Shown: positions 7,892 through 17,565, counted from the first letter of the stretch. The stretch is DNA of 64,000 nucleotides from Paracoccaceae bacterium (GCA_014872815.1 WKFK01000015.1:310001-374000); one strand, 5' to 3'. The notes: generated from the letters alone by a model not told the origin. Made by a program: numbers and translations.

Positions 7892-8326
7892 ATGAACGAC
7901 AAGAGCGGATTGGCGATTACGCTGTTTGGCGAAATTCTGATGGTGGATCAGCTTGCGCGCTCCCGTTTGTCCAAAGTTTTGCCTAAGGGCATGGAGTTAT
8001 CGCATTTCTCGGTGCTTAACCATCTTGATCGCTCTAATGCAGAACGCAGCCCGGCGCAGTTAGCAAAGACGTTTCACCTCACCCGCGGGGCCATGACGAA
8101 CACGCTGCACAAGCTGGAAACCGCAGGCTACGTGCATATTCGCCCGGATTGGGACGATGCACGTCGCAAGATGGTGGCGATTAGCCCGGCAGGTCGGCAG
8201 GCCCGCGATGCGGCTCTGGCCAGCATGGAGCCGATCATCAACGATATGGTCAGTCGTTTGGGGGATGACCGGGTGCGCGCGGCGCTCCCGATCCTGCGCG
8301 AGTTGCGGTTGAAGCTCGAAGAGTAG
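7892..8326 (+). CDS. MarR family transcriptional regulator
   Basis: A 144-residue winged-helix regulator. The DNA-binding region has [29 protein letters not shown] as helix-turn-helix, followed by the wing [19 protein letters not shown] with the conserved D-R-R pattern. It begins directly after the stop of the nitrilase-family gene, so it is translated from the same message and may regulate that operon. Ligand unknown. Its last 77 bp are overlapped on the other strand by the 3' end of ubiG. Confidence 0.9.
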   Translation: MNDKSGLAITLFGEILMVDQLARSRLSKVLPKGMELSHFSVLNHLDRSNAERSPAQLAKTFHLTRGAMTNTLHKLETAGYVHIRPDWDDARRKMVAISPAGRQARDAALASMEPIINDMVSRLGDDRVRAALPILRELRLKLEE

Positions 8327-9074
8327 CCTTTCTGGGTTTGGTGCTGGCCGTTACATAATTGACGCTCAGGTCTTTGTCGGAAATCGACCACTGCCAACTG
8401 ATCGGGTTGAAGACAAAACCCTTGCGATCCACCGGTGTGAGGCCGGATTGCTCGATCAGACCAAACAACTCGTCTGGCGTGATGAACTTGCTCCATTCGT
8501 GTGTGCCTTTGGGCAGCCAGCGCATGACGTATTCTGCGCCCACAATCGCCATCGCAAAACTCTTGGGGTTCCGGTTGATCGTTGAACAAATGTGCAAACC
8601 GCCGGATGTGAGCAGCTGTTGACAAGCGGTCATGTAGCTCAATGGATCTGAGACATGCTCAACAACTTCCATGTTCAAGACGACGTCAAATTGCTCTCCG
8701 GCTTCGGCCATGGCTTCGGCGGTTGTGTGGCGATAGTCGATGTCGAGACCAGATTGTTCAGCGTGAATGCGCGCCACCGGCAAGTTGCCGCCTGCGGCGT
8801 CTGCACCGATAACGCAGGCGCCGAGGCGGGCCATTGGCTCTGAAAGCAATCCGCCACCGCAGCCGATGTCAAGCAGGCGCAGCCCCTCAAAAGGGCGCGC
8901 GGAGCATAAGTCGCGATTGAACTCCGCGGCAATCTGCGTCGTAATGTAATCAAGTCGGCACGGATTGAGCATGTGCAACGGTTTGAACTTGCCGTTGGGA
9001 TCCCACCATTCAGCCGCCATGGCTTCAAATTTGGCCACTTCGGCAGGGTCTACCGTGGTATTGGTGGCTTGCAT
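8250..9074 (-). CDS. ubiG: Ubiquinone biosynthesis O-methyltransferase
   Basis: UbiG carries out both O-methylations in ubiquinone synthesis. The sequence has the hallmark [24 protein letters not shown] opening, the SAM motif [27 protein letters not shown], and the typical C-terminal VNYVTAS. The start is placed at [10 protein letters not shown], preceded by GGAGAG. At 274 residues it is longer than the usual 245-250: after [10 protein letters not shown] the frame runs on for about 26 basic residues into the MarR gene, antisense to it. Either the tail is real or the stop was lost by mutation; the catalytic part is complete. Related pathway genes ubiE and ubiB lie at 60.7-63.0 kb. Confidence 0.95.
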   Translation of the reverse strand: MQATNTTVDPAEVAKFEAMAAEWWDPNGKFKPLHMLNPCRLDYITTQIAAEFNRDLCSARPFEGLRLLDIGCGGGLLSEPMARLGACVIGADAAGGNLPVARIHAEQSGLDIDYRHTTAEAMAEAGEQFDVVLNMEVVEHVSDPLSYMTACQQLLTSGGLHICSTINRNPKSFAMAIVGAEYVMRWLPKGTHEWSKFITPDELFGLIEQSGLTPVDRKGFVFNPISWQWSISDKDLSVNYVTASTKPRKATLRASTATRAGSGAPRAPGHPPND

Positions 9075-9123
9075 TTTCAACTCTCCATGCTCATTTGGGC
9101 GTCGCAACCATTATAGGTAGGAC

Positions 9124-10098
9124 ATGGACAAAAACTCGGGCCAAAAGCGCGCAGTGCACTACCTTTATCCTCCGGTCGAACCATTTGACCAGAGGATGTT
9201 GGACGTGGGCGACGGGCATAGCATCTACGTTGAACAATCGGGCAATCCAAGTGGTTTGCCGGTAGTCGTCGTCCATGGAGGCCCTGGTGGCGGGTCTAGT
9301 CCTGCGATGCGGCGTTATTTTGATCCGAGTGTTTATCGTGTGATCCTTTTTGATCAGCGTGGCTGTGGCCATTCCCGCCCGCATGCCGAAGTGGATAACA
9401 ACACCAGCTGGCACCTTGTGGCGGATATGGAACGTATTCGGGATACGCTGGAGATTGACGAATGGATTGTCTTTGGTGGCAGCTGGGGTGCAACCTTGTC
9501 ACTTTTGTATGCGCAAGCCCATCCGGCGCAGACGGTGTGTCTGGTTTTGCGGGGCGTGTTCCTGATGACCCAATCGGAGCTGGATTGGTTCTACGGCGGC
9601 GGCGCCGGTCATTTTTGGCCTGAGCCGTGGGCGCGCTTTGAAGGACTGGTACCAGAAGAAGAGCGCGGTGATTTGATCGAAGCCTATCATCATCGTTTGT
9701 TCTGTGGAGATCGTGCCACCGAAATCAAGTATGCGCGCGCTTGGGCGGGTTGGGAGAACGCTTTGGCCTCAGTATATTCCAACGGATCTAGTGGCGATGC
9801 GCCTGCAGAGTACGCACGTGCGTTTTCACGCTTAGAGAATCACTATTTCCGCAATCGAGGATTTTTAGAGCAAGACGGCCACATTTTGGCGAATATGCCG
9901 GTGCTCAAGGATATTCCGGGATACATTGTGCAAGGCCGATATGACATGATTTGCCCGCCAAAGGCCGCCTATGATCTGGCGTCGGCTTGGGGGAATATGG
10001 CCGATCTTCGGGTTATTCGGAACGCGGGCCATGCCTTGTCGGAGCCCGGGATCAGCGCGGAGCTTGTTCGAATCATGGATGATTTGGCGCGGATTTAG
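9124..10098 (+). CDS. pip: Proline iminopeptidase
   Basis: A 324-residue alpha/beta hydrolase that releases N-terminal proline from peptides. The oxyanion region HGGPGGGSS and the nucleophile motif GGSWGATL (serine near residue 121) are typical, as are LYPPVEPFDQRMLDVGDG near the N-terminus and GRYDMICPP plus AGHALSEPG near the C-terminus, which supply the aspartate and histidine of the triad. It is divergent from ubiG with 49 bp between the starts, and is followed 66 bp later by a peptide-binding protein gene, so the pair may be linked by peptide use. Confidence 0.93.
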   Translation: MDKNSGQKRAVHYLYPPVEPFDQRMLDVGDGHSIYVEQSGNPSGLPVVVVHGGPGGGSSPAMRRYFDPSVYRVILFDQRGCGHSRPHAEVDNNTSWHLVADMERIRDTLEIDEWIVFGGSWGATLSLLYAQAHPAQTVCLVLRGVFLMTQSELDWFYGGGAGHFWPEPWARFEGLVPEEERGDLIEAYHHRLFCGDRATEIKYARAWAGWENALASVYSNGSSGDAPAEYARAFSRLENHYFRNRGFLEQDGHILANMPVLKDIPGYIVQGRYDMICPPKAAYDLASAWGNMADLRVIRNAGHALSEPGISAELVRIMDDLARI

Positions 10099-10164
10099 CA
10101 AAACGGCTGGACATTGGGGCAAGATGGCTTTCTCATCTATCCCCCGACTTACCGGAGTTTGACC

Positions 10165-11670
10165 TTGTCACGCATTAGCAGACGTAGCCTTTTGACAACC
10201 GGTGCCGCAGCAGGTGTGCTGGCGGCGTCCGGGCTGGGCTTGGCTGCGGCCACGCCTAAAGCTGGTGGAACGTTACGCGCTGTTTTGCCCGGCGGGCGGT
10301 CGAGCGACACCTGGGATGCACGCAAACACGATAGCCTCTTCATGATGGCGGCTTGTCATGGTGCGGTGTTTGACTGTCTGACTGAAATTGGTTCCGACGG
10401 AGCTTTGCGAGGAGAATTGGCGGAAAGCTGGACTGCCAGTGAGGATGGAAGGGTCTGGACTTTTGATCTGCGAAAAGAAGTGCAGTTTCACAACGGCAAA
10501 GCTTTTGCTGCACAGGATGTGCTGGAGACCTTTGCGTTGCATTTGGGGCAAAAGACATCTCCCGTTGAGCCACTTCTCCGTGGTGTGTCGGAGCTAAAGG
10601 CAGTTGGGTCACATCAGATACAGTTCACTCTGAACGCGCCAAACGCAGATTTTCCTTATTTGTTGTCCGACTATCATTTGGTGATTTACCCTGCCGGCTA
10701 TGTCGAGTTGGCAATGCAAAACGGGATTGGGACAGGGCTCTACAAGATTGAGGAGTTCTTGCCGGGGCAATCCTTCCGCGCGCGGCGTGTGTCCAATCAC
10801 TACAAGGGTGAGAGGGCCGGTTATTTTGAGGCGCTGCATTTTGTGAACCTGGCGGATCCATCCGCTCGGTTAAATGCGCTGCTCGAAGGGGATGCTGAGG
10901 TCGCCGGGCAAATCGCACCGGCGCATGCGCGGCAAACTGTGACCCACAAGGGTCTGGCACTTCAAAACTTGGCGGGGAATCAGCATTACAGCTTTGCAAT
11001 AGGTGGTCATTTGGATGCGCAGCAAGCAGATGCCGTCCGGCGAGCGGTGAAATACGGCTTGGATCGACCCGCCTTTGTACAGTCCAGCTTGCGGGGTTTC
11101 GGTCAGGTTGGCTGGGACACGCCAATTGGTCCAGCGAACCCCTATTTCTCTGACCAGTCCGATTTGGTGAGGTATGATCCGGAGCGGGCTAGGTTGCTGT
11201 TGAAAAATGCGGGTATCGAGCGGTTGTCCCTCGGCGTTTCGCCCCAGTCGCTGCGGGATTTTGCGCCAGTGTTGGAAACTTTTGGGGCACAGCTGGCTCA
11301 ACTTGGGTTGCATGTCGAGATTGTTGAAAACACTTTAGCTGCATCTCTTCATTTTGCCGCAGGTCGCGCGACCGAGGACTGGGCGATGTCGACCTACCTC
11401 GCAAAAGGCGGAATTTGGAATCGCGCAGCGTGGCAAGATCGTCAGGCGGACGAACTGCTTTCGGCAGCACGGTCTGAAATGGACGCGCAGAAGCGACAGG
11501 GTCTTTATGGCGAACTACAGCACCTTGTGCAGCGCGATGGCAGTCTTGTTGTTCCGGCGTTTGCCAATCATCTCCAAGCCACTTCTGACAAAATCGGAAC
11601 CCCAAAAACCATTGGCGCGCATTATGCTCTCGACAATGCACGTTTTGCCGAGCGCTGGTGGCGTGCGTAG
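10165..11670 (+). CDS. Tat-exported ABC substrate-binding protein, family 5 (peptide/nickel type)
   Basis: A 501-residue periplasmic binding protein. The start is placed at TTG 10165, which has GGAG 7 bp upstream and yields MSRISRRSLLTTGAAAG, a clean twin-arginine signal; an upstream TTG at 10114 adds a non-signal stretch. The mature protein has the family-5 layout: GGTLRAVLPGG, LAESWTASEDGRVWTFDLR, QFHNGKAF and DADGR-like loops, with a C-terminal lobe of about 200 residues. Members bind oligopeptides, dipeptides, nickel or sugars. No permease or ATPase genes lie beside it, so it works with a transporter encoded elsewhere or is an orphan; the ligand is unknown. Confidence 0.85.
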   Translation: MSRISRRSLLTTGAAAGVLAASGLGLAAATPKAGGTLRAVLPGGRSSDTWDARKHDSLFMMAACHGAVFDCLTEIGSDGALRGELAESWTASEDGRVWTFDLRKEVQFHNGKAFAAQDVLETFALHLGQKTSPVEPLLRGVSELKAVGSHQIQFTLNAPNADFPYLLSDYHLVIYPAGYVELAMQNGIGTGLYKIEEFLPGQSFRARRVSNHYKGERAGYFEALHFVNLADPSARLNALLEGDAEVAGQIAPAHARQTVTHKGLALQNLAGNQHYSFAIGGHLDAQQADAVRRAVKYGLDRPAFVQSSLRGFGQVGWDTPIGPANPYFSDQSDLVRYDPERARLLLKNAGIERLSLGVSPQSLRDFAPVLETFGAQLAQLGLHVEIVENTLAASLHFAAGRATEDWAMSTYLAKGGIWNRAAWQDRQADELLSAARSEMDAQKRQGLYGELQHLVQRDGSLVVPAFANHLQATSDKIGTPKTIGAHYALDNARFAERWWRA

Positions 11671-11772
11671 GCATATTTCCTCTGGGGGCTTGCAGACTCA
11701 GCCTTGTCAACGTATATCCCTCTCAACAGCGGCGCGGTCGGGTTAGCCTGAACGCTCCACCGGGAAAGATCG

Positions 11773-11795
11773 ACGGGCCGCGGGCCCGTTTTTTT
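11773..11795 (+). terminator. Terminator-like hairpin in the rimP leader
   Basis: ACGGGCC, a GCG loop and GGCCCGT are followed by seven T residues, a complete intrinsic terminator. It ends 17 bp before the rimP ATG, leaving room only for the ribosome site (GGAAG). It may end the upstream binding-protein transcript, or act as an attenuator if the rimP operon promoter lies upstream of it. Confidence 0.75.
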
Positions 11796-11812
11796 GTGTT
11801 TGGAAGACGCCT

Positions 11813-12406
11813 ATGAGTGATCTCATTGCCAAAGCGGCGATTGACCGCAAGCTGGCAGATATCGTTGCCCCAGTCATTGAGGACATGGGGTTTGAACTTG
11901 TGCGCCTGCGTCTGATGGGGGGCAAAACCCACACGTTACAGATCATGGCGGAGAGGCCAGGTGGCGGCATCGAAGTGGACGAATGCGCGCAGATTTCCAA
12001 TGCGGTGAGCGCCATTCTGGACGTCGAAGACCCGCTTGCGGATTCATACACGTTGGAAGTTGGCAGTCCCGGTGTGGATCGCCCGCTGACACGGATGAAA
12101 GACTTTGAGGCCTATGAAGGTTATGAAGCCAAAGTCGAAACCGCTGAGCTCATCGACGGGCGCAAGCGGTTCCGCGGCATTCTGGCTGGCATCGAAGGCG
12201 AAGATGTTTTGATCAACATCGAAGACCAAGGCGAGACCGTTACGGTTGGCTTGAACTTTGACTGGTTGGCCGACGCCAAGTTGATGCTGACCGACGACCT
12301 CATTAAAGAGATGCTCAAGGCGCGCAAAGAAGCGGGCATTTTGAACGAAGACGAATTTGACGACATCGAGACCGGCGAAGAAGCGTCCGGCGAGTCTGAG
12401 GAGTAA
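11813..12406 (+). CDS. rimP: Ribosome maturation factor RimP
   Basis: RimP (197 residues) is needed for assembly of the 30S ribosomal subunit. The N-terminal alpha/beta domain has [12 protein letters not shown] and [19 protein letters not shown], followed by the diagnostic [14 protein letters not shown] and a C-terminal SH3-like domain. An acidic tail ([18 protein letters not shown]) extends beyond the E. coli length, as is common in alphaproteobacteria. It is the first gene of the rimP-nusA-ylxR-infB operon and follows a terminator-like hairpin. Confidence 0.95.
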   Translation: MSDLIAKAAIDRKLADIVAPVIEDMGFELVRLRLMGGKTHTLQIMAERPGGGIEVDECAQISNAVSAILDVEDPLADSYTLEVGSPGVDRPLTRMKDFEAYEGYEAKVETAELIDGRKRFRGILAGIEGEDVLINIEDQGETVTVGLNFDWLADAKLMLTDDLIKEMLKARKEAGILNEDEFDDIETGEEASGESEE

Positions 12407-12410
12407 AATC

Positions 12411-14027
12411 ATGGCAATCACCTCTGCAAACCAGCTCGAGCTGCTTCAAACCGCCGAAGCGGTGGCGCGTGAGAAAATGATCGACCCGGGTCTCGTGGTT
12501 GAAGCGATGGAGGAATCGCTCGCCCGTGCCGCCAAAAGCCGCTACGGCGCCGAAATGGACATCCGCGTGTCCATCGACCGTAAAACCGGTAAGGCGACCT
12601 TCACCCGGGTGCGCACCGTCGTTGCCGACGAAGAGCTGGAAAACTATCAGGCCGAGTTCACTGTTGAGCAGGCCAAGCAGTACATGGAAAACCCAGAAAT
12701 CGGCCAACAGTTCATCGAAGAAGTGCCGCCGGTTGAAATGGGCCGTATTGCTGCGCAATCTGCCAAGCAGGTGATCTTGCAAAAGGTGCGCGAAGCGGAG
12801 CGGGATCGTCAGTACGAAGACTTCAAAGACCGCGCAGGCACCATCATCAACGGTGCTGTGAAACGCGAAGAGTTCGGTAATGTGATTGTCGACGTAGGTG
12901 GTGCCGAAGCTGTGCTGCGTCGCAACGACAAGATCGGCCGCGAAAGCTATCGCTCCGGTGATCGTGTGCGCGCCTACATCAAGGAAGTCCGCCGTGAGCC
13001 ACGTGGTCACCAAATCTTCCTGAGCCGTACAGCGCCTGAGTTCATGGCCGAACTGTTCAAAATGGAAGTGCCTGAAATCTATGATGGCATCATCGACATC
13101 AAGGCTGTGGCCCGTGACCCGGGTTCTCGCGCCAAGATCGCTGTGATTTCCCACGATGGCTCGATTGATCCGGTTGGTGCCTGTGTTGGTATGCGTGGCT
13201 CCCGCGTTCAGGCGGTTGTGAATGAACTTCAAGGCGAAAAAATCGACATAATCCCCTGGAACGAAGATCAGCCGACCTTCCTTGTGAACGCGTTGCAACC
13301 TGCAGAAGTGTCCAAAGTTGTTCTGGACGAAGAAGCTGGCAAAATCGAAGTGGTTGTACCGGACGAGCAGCTGTCTCTGGCGATTGGTCGCCGTGGTCAG
13401 AACGTACGTCTTGCAAGCCAACTGACCGCGCTGGACATCGACATCATGACCGAGGCCGAAGAATCCGAGCGTCGTCAGAAAGAGTTCGAAGAGCGCACTA
13501 AGCTGTTCATGGAAACTCTGGATCTGGACGAGTTCTTTGCCCAGCTTCTGGTGTCCGAAGGCTTCACCAACCTCGAAGAGGTTGCCTATGTTGAGATTGA
13601 CGAATTGCTGGTCATCGACGGCGTAGACGAAGGCACCGCTGGTGAGCTTCAGGCTCGTGCGCGTGACTACATCGATGCCCAAAACAAAGCTGCATTGGAT
13701 GCAGCCCGTGAATTGGGTGTTCAGGACAGCTTGGTTGCATTTGAGGGTCTGACACCCCAGATGATCGAGGCGCTGGCCAAAGATGGCGTTCTGAACCTCG
13801 AAGATTTTGCGACTTGTGCAGATTGGGAGCTGGCCGGTGGTTGGACCACCAATGGCACTGAGCGTGTGAAAGACGACGGTGTTTTGGAGCCATTTGGCGT
13901 GACGCTGGAAGAAGCTAAGGACATGGTGATGACCGCACGCATTGTGTTGGGTTGGGTTGATCCTGCCGAGTTGGAAGCGGACGCCGTAGAAGGCGAAGAA
14001 GAAACTTCCGAGGAGGCTGAGGCCTGA
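12411..14027 (+). CDS. nusA: Transcription termination/antitermination factor NusA
   Basis: NusA (538 residues) binds RNA polymerase and modulates pausing, termination and antitermination. In order: an N-terminal polymerase-binding domain (to about 125), an S1 domain (about 135-200, VIVDVGGAEAVL), two KH domains (DPVGACVGMRGSRVQ and LAIGRRGQNVRLASQL) and acidic helix-hairpin-helix repeats to the end. The start MAITSANQLELLQ follows the rimP stop by 4 bp. Its stop codon lies inside a perfect hairpin (14019-14038). Confidence 0.96.
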   Translation: MAITSANQLELLQTAEAVAREKMIDPGLVVEAMEESLARAAKSRYGAEMDIRVSIDRKTGKATFTRVRTVVADEELENYQAEFTVEQAKQYMENPEIGQQFIEEVPPVEMGRIAAQSAKQVILQKVREAERDRQYEDFKDRAGTIINGAVKREEFGNVIVDVGGAEAVLRRNDKIGRESYRSGDRVRAYIKEVRREPRGHQIFLSRTAPEFMAELFKMEVPEIYDGIIDIKAVARDPGSRAKIAVISHDGSIDPVGACVGMRGSRVQAVVNELQGEKIDIIPWNEDQPTFLVNALQPAEVSKVVLDEEAGKIEVVVPDEQLSLAIGRRGQNVRLASQLTALDIDIMTEAEESERRQKEFEERTKLFMETLDLDEFFAQLLVSEGFTNLEEVAYVEIDELLVIDGVDEGTAGELQARARDYIDAQNKAALDAARELGVQDSLVAFEGLTPQMIEALAKDGVLNLEDFATCADWELAGGWTTNGTERVKDDGVLEPFGVTLEEAKDMVMTARIVLGWVDPAELEADAVEGEEETSEEAEA

Positions 14028-14038
14028 TCTCAGGCCTC
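14019..14038 (+). promoter_or_regulatory. Hairpin that includes the nusA stop codon
   Basis: GAGGCCTGA and TCAGGCCTC form a 9-bp perfect inverted repeat around only two bases; the TGA in the left arm is the nusA stop. No T-run follows, and the GGAGGG ribosome site of the next gene starts directly after it. It may tune coupling between nusA and ylxR or act as a processing site. Confidence 0.5.
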
Positions 14039-14050
14039 GGAGGGCGTGAG

Positions 14051-14683
14051 ATGAGCCGCGGTGGCCGTCCCGGCAAAAAGGGCGACACGTCAGAGCGCAA
14101 GTGCATTGTCACCGGCGCTGTGGCGCCAAAAGAGGGTCTGATCCGTTTTGTGGTTGGCCCGGACGCGCAGGTTGTGCCGGATGTCACTGGCAAATTGCCG
14201 GGACGGGGGATGTGGGTGACAGCTTCGGCCTCTGCTCTGGCGAAGGCATCCAAAAAGGGTGTCTTTTCCCGCGCAGCCAAACAACAGGTGAAGGTGCCTG
14301 AGGATTTGGTGGGTGAGGTGTCCCGGCAGCTGGGCCGACGCACGGTTGAGCTAATCAGCTTGGCGCGCAAATCCGGATCGGCGGTGACCGGATACGAGAA
14401 AGTGAAGGACTGGCTTGTCAAAGATGAAGCCGAAGTCCTGCTGCAAGCGAGCGATGGCTCGGAACGTGGCAAATCGAAACTACGGCCTCCTTATGGAGGT
14501 CACCACATAGATTGGCTCACATCTGCCGAATTGGGTTTGGCATTTGGGCGACAAACTGTGATACATGGAGCGCTTGCGTCTGGCGGACTCACAAAACGTG
14601 TTGTAGAGGAAGCCCTAAGATTAAAAGGCGTACGCGAAGAAACGGTGGCAGCGGCCTCCGGGAAGGACAAGACAGCCAGATGA
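14051..14683 (+). CDS. RNA-binding protein, YlxR (DUF448) plus L7Ae-like domain
   Basis: A 210-residue protein always found between nusA and infB in alphaproteobacteria. Residues about 8-95 form the YlxR/DUF448 domain with [15 protein letters not shown] and the GRGMWVTAS motif; about 100-200 resemble an L7Ae/L30e RNA-binding fold ([22 protein letters not shown]). It probably binds RNA or RNase P, as reported for YlxR homologues. The stop overlaps the infB ATG in an ATGA junction, so translation is coupled. Confidence 0.88.
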   Translation: MSRGGRPGKKGDTSERKCIVTGAVAPKEGLIRFVVGPDAQVVPDVTGKLPGRGMWVTASASALAKASKKGVFSRAAKQQVKVPEDLVGEVSRQLGRRTVELISLARKSGSAVTGYEKVKDWLVKDEAEVLLQASDGSERGKSKLRPPYGGHHIDWLTSAELGLAFGRQTVIHGALASGGLTKRVVEEALRLKGVREETVAAASGKDKTAR

Positions 14684-17175
14684 GCGATAACGACGGTAAA
14701 AAAACCTTGGGTCTGCGCGGCGGCAACCGCCCCGGCAACGTAACGCAGAGCTTCAGCCACGGACGTAAGAAAAATGTCGTGGTGGAAACCAAGCGTAAGC
14801 GCGTTGTGGTGCCTAAGCCCGGCGCGGCCAAAACTGGTGGCGGTTCGGCAAAGCCAGGTGGCGATCCTTCTCGCCGCCCGTCCGGTATTTCTGATGCGGA
14901 AATGGAGCGTCGTCTGAAGGCGCTGCAGGCTGCTAAGGCCCGCGAAGCCGAAGATGCTGCCAAGCGTGAAGCAGAAGAAAAGGAACGCGCGGAAGCCCGT
15001 GAGCGCCGTCGTCTGGAGGCGGAAGCCAAAGAACGCGAACAGCGCGAAGCCGAAGAGCGAGCCCGCAAGAAAGCGGAAGAAGAAGAACGCAAGAAAAAAG
15101 AAGCTGCCGAAGCTGCTGCAAAACGTGCGGCTGCCGAAGCTGCTGTACCTGCGCCGTCTTCCACACCGCAAGGCCGTGGCGCGCCATCTGGCAAACCAGC
15201 GCCTTCTGCAACGCCACGCAAAGCGGACCGTGAACGTGAACAGCGCGGTCGTGGCAACAAAGGTCGTGATGATGGACGTCGTTCCGGTAAGCTGACACTG
15301 GGGCAGGCAACTGGTGGTGAAAACAACCGTCACCGTTCCATGGCGGCGATGAAGCGTAAGCAAGAGCGCGCCCGTCAGAAAGCTATGGGCGGCCAGGTTG
15401 AGCGCGAAAAGGTTGTGCGTGACGTGCAGCTGCCGGAGGCCATTGTGGTGTCCGAGCTGGCCAACCGTATGGCAGAGCGTGTTGCTGACGTTGTCAAAGA
15501 GCTCATGAAGATGGGCATGATGGTCACGCAGAACCAGTCCATCGACGCGGACACTGCGGAACTGATCATTGAAGAATTTGGCCACAAGGTTGTCCGCGTT
15601 TCCGATGCGGACGTGGAAGATGTGATTGCTGATGTCGAGGACAAGGAAGAAGACCTTCAACCACGCCCACCGGTCATCACCATCATGGGCCACGTTGACC
15701 ACGGTAAGACCTCGCTTTTGGATGCGATCCGCGATGCAAAGGTTGTGTCTGGCGAAGCTGGTGGCATCACGCAGCACATCGGTGCCTATCAGGTGAAAAC
15801 CGATGATGGTGTGACGCTGTCCTTCCTCGATACGCCAGGCCACGCGGCCTTTACCTCGATGCGCTCGCGTGGTGCTCAGGTAACTGACATTGTGGTTCTT
15901 GTGGTAGCAGCAGATGACTCGGTCATGCCGCAAACAATCGAAGCGATCAATCACGCCAAGGCGGCCGAAGTGCCGATGATCGTGGCGATCAACAAGATCG
16001 ATAAACCTGCTGCAGATCCTAACAAAGTGCGCGCAGAGCTTCTGCAGCACGAAGTAATCGTAGAAGCGATGTCCGGTGAAGTGCAAGACGTCGAAGTTTC
16101 GGCGCACACCGGCCAAGGTCTGGATGAACTGCTCGAAGCCATTGCGCTACAAGCGGAAATCCTGGAGCTGAAAGCCAACCCGGATCGTGCGGCACAGGGT
16201 GCTGTGATCGAAGCGCAGCTTGATGTGGGTCGCGGCCCGGTTGCAACCGTTCTGGTTCAGACTGGTACGCTGAAGCAAGGTGACATCTTCGTTGTCGGTG
16301 AGCAGTACGGTAAGGTCCGTGCGCTGATCAATGACAAGGGTGAGCGCGTCAAAGAAGCTGGTCCATCGGTGCCTGTTGAGGTGCTTGGTCTGAATGGTAC
16401 GCCGGAAGCGGGTGACGTTCTGAACGTGACCGAGACCGAAGCCCAGGCGCGTGAAATCGCCGAATACCGTGAGCAGGCAGCCAAGGACAAACGTGCGGCA
16501 GCTGGCGCTGCAACCACGCTTGAACAGCTGATGCAAAAGGCCAAGGAAGACGAGAACGTCGCCGAGCTGCCAATTCTGGTGAAAGCGGATGTTCAGGGTT
16601 CTGCCGAGGCCATCGTTCAGGCGATGGAAAAAATCGGCAACAACGAAGTCCGCGTACGTGTTCTGCACCATGGTGTGGGTGCGATCACCGAGACCGATGT
16701 TGGTCTGGCGGAAGCTTCTGGTGCGCCGATCATGGGCTTCAACGTCCGTGCCAATGCATCTGCTCGTAACACTGCCAACCAAAAGGGTGTGGAGATCCGG
16801 TACTACTCGGTGATCTATGACCTCGTGGATGACGTTAAGGCGGCTGCTTCGGGTCTTCTGTCCGCAGAAATCCGTGAAAACTTCATCGGCTACGCTGCGA
16901 TCAAAGAGGTGTTCAAAGTCACCGGTGTTGGCAAAGTGGCCGGCTGTATCGTCACCGAAGGTGTGGCGCGCCGCTCCGCGGGTGTACGCTTGCTGCGTGA
17001 TAACGTGGTGATCCACGAAGGCACACTGAAGACGCTTAAGCGCTTCAAAGACGAAGTGGCGGAAGTTCAGTCTGGTCAGGAATGTGGTATGGCATTCGAA
17101 AACTACGACGATATCCGCGCCGACGACGTGATCGAAATCTTTGAGCGTGAAGAAGTTACAAGGACGCTGGATTAA
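14680..17175 (+). CDS. infB: Translation initiation factor IF-2
   Basis: IF-2 (831 residues) is the GTPase that brings initiator tRNA to the ribosome. The start [15 protein letters not shown] overlaps the previous stop (ATGA). A charged Ala/Glu/Lys/Arg coiled region covers about residues 70-200. The G domain begins near residue 337 with GHVDHGKTS (G1), followed by DTPGHAAF (G3) and NKIDKP (G4); beta-barrel and C-terminal fMet-tRNA-binding domains complete it. The length is normal for the group. The stop sits in the loop of a hairpin and is followed by a strong terminator, so rbfA and truB are not in this operon. Confidence 0.97.
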   Translation: MSDNDGKKTLGLRGGNRPGNVTQSFSHGRKKNVVVETKRKRVVVPKPGAAKTGGGSAKPGGDPSRRPSGISDAEMERRLKALQAAKAREAEDAAKREAEEKERAEARERRRLEAEAKEREQREAEERARKKAEEEERKKKEAAEAAAKRAAAEAAVPAPSSTPQGRGAPSGKPAPSATPRKADREREQRGRGNKGRDDGRRSGKLTLGQATGGENNRHRSMAAMKRKQERARQKAMGGQVEREKVVRDVQLPEAIVVSELANRMAERVADVVKELMKMGMMVTQNQSIDADTAELIIEEFGHKVVRVSDADVEDVIADVEDKEEDLQPRPPVITIMGHVDHGKTSLLDAIRDAKVVSGEAGGITQHIGAYQVKTDDGVTLSFLDTPGHAAFTSMRSRGAQVTDIVVLVVAADDSVMPQTIEAINHAKAAEVPMIVAINKIDKPAADPNKVRAELLQHEVIVEAMSGEVQDVEVSAHTGQGLDELLEAIALQAEILELKANPDRAAQGAVIEAQLDVGRGPVATVLVQTGTLKQGDIFVVGEQYGKVRALINDKGERVKEAGPSVPVEVLGLNGTPEAGDVLNVTETEAQAREIAEYREQAAKDKRAAAGAATTLEQLMQKAKEDENVAELPILVKADVQGSAEAIVQAMEKIGNNEVRVRVLHHGVGAITETDVGLAEASGAPIMGFNVRANASARNTANQKGVEIRYYSVIYDLVDDVKAAASGLLSAEIRENFIGYAAIKEVFKVTGVGKVAGCIVTEGVARRSAGVRLLRDNVVIHEGTLKTLKRFKDEVAEVQSGQECGMAFENYDDIRADDVIEIFEREEVTRTLD

Positions 17176-17187
17176 TCCAGCGTCTTT
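17163..17187 (+). promoter_or_regulatory. Hairpin with the infB stop codon in its loop
   Basis: GACGCTGGA (17163-17171) pairs perfectly with TCCAGCGTC (17176-17184) around a TTAA loop that contains the TAA stop; three T residues follow. It resembles the nusA stop hairpin and may protect the mRNA 3' end or weaken transcription before the main terminator. Confidence 0.5.
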
Positions 17188-17209
17188 CGCGAAACTGCAC
17201 ACAGAAAAG

Positions 17210-17242
17210 AAAAAGGCCGCCTATGTGAGAGGCGGCCTTTTT
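17210..17242. terminator. Bidirectional intrinsic terminator after infB
   Basis: AAAAAGGCCGCCT and AGGCGGCCTTTTT flank a 7-nt loop, giving A- and T-tracts on both sides. It can end the infB operon on the plus strand and the small leftward gene at 17262-17387 on the minus strand. Confidence 0.92.
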
Positions 17243-17261
17243 CTTGGATCGTTATACGCTC

Positions 17262-17387
17262 TTAGGAGATCGGCTTCCCAGAGTACACCGTGTCTCCGAC
17301 GCGGATCGAAACCCGACCGTCTGGCAGGTTTTTGATCACCTGTCCTTGAATAGAAACACAACTTCCAACTGTGATCGTCTTAAGCAT
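17262..17387 (-). CDS. 41-residue conserved-looking small protein
   Basis: A short frame begins MLKTITVGSCVSIQGQ and ends GDTVYSGKPIS. The ATG has a GGGGA ribosome site 8 bp upstream. The codon third positions look like a coding gene, and the product alternates hydrophobic residues in the manner of a small beta-barrel (VGSCVSIQGQVIK, GRVSIRVGDTVYSG). It ends just before the bidirectional terminator of infB. I think I recall small proteins of this kind beside infB in related genomes, sometimes labelled as initiation-factor fragments, but it has no visible similarity to IF-2 itself. Function unknown. Confidence 0.65.
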   Translation of the reverse strand: MLKTITVGSCVSIQGQVIKNLPDGRVSIRVGDTVYSGKPIS

Positions 17388-17565
17388 GTCAAAAATCCCC
17401 ATTTGATTGACATCGATGAAACAGTAAATTGGTTAACATTTGGTGCATATGCGCCCGTCACATAAGTTTCATGTTAGGACACAATCAGGCCGCAGGAAAG
17501 CCGTCGGTTTCGCAAACTGCTACAAAATGTTGCTCAAAAGACGACCAATTGCACAGTTTGTGCCC

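Noticed and set aside
11671-11772. Possible tRNA before rimP, as metY precedes rimP in E. coli
   Set aside because: No T-arm (GGTTCGA-type) or cloverleaf pairing could be found in this gap.
12315-13682. A 455-codon open frame opposite nusA
   Set aside because: Antisense shadow; no ribosome site and no recognisable domain, and it covers the conserved S1 and KH regions of NusA.
14935-15290. Repetitive purine-rich DNA in infB as a possible repeat array
   Set aside because: It encodes the charged Ala/Glu/Lys/Arg coiled segment normal for alphaproteobacterial IF-2, with no regular repeat unit.
14500-16116. A 538-codon open frame opposite infB
   Set aside because: Low-complexity Phe/Arg-rich product produced by the Ala/Glu/Lys-rich codons of IF-2; no start signals.
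17428-17450. GGTTAAC as a CtrA site before the 41-codon gene
   Set aside because: Only one half-site is present; the second TTAA at the proper 7-bp spacing is missing.
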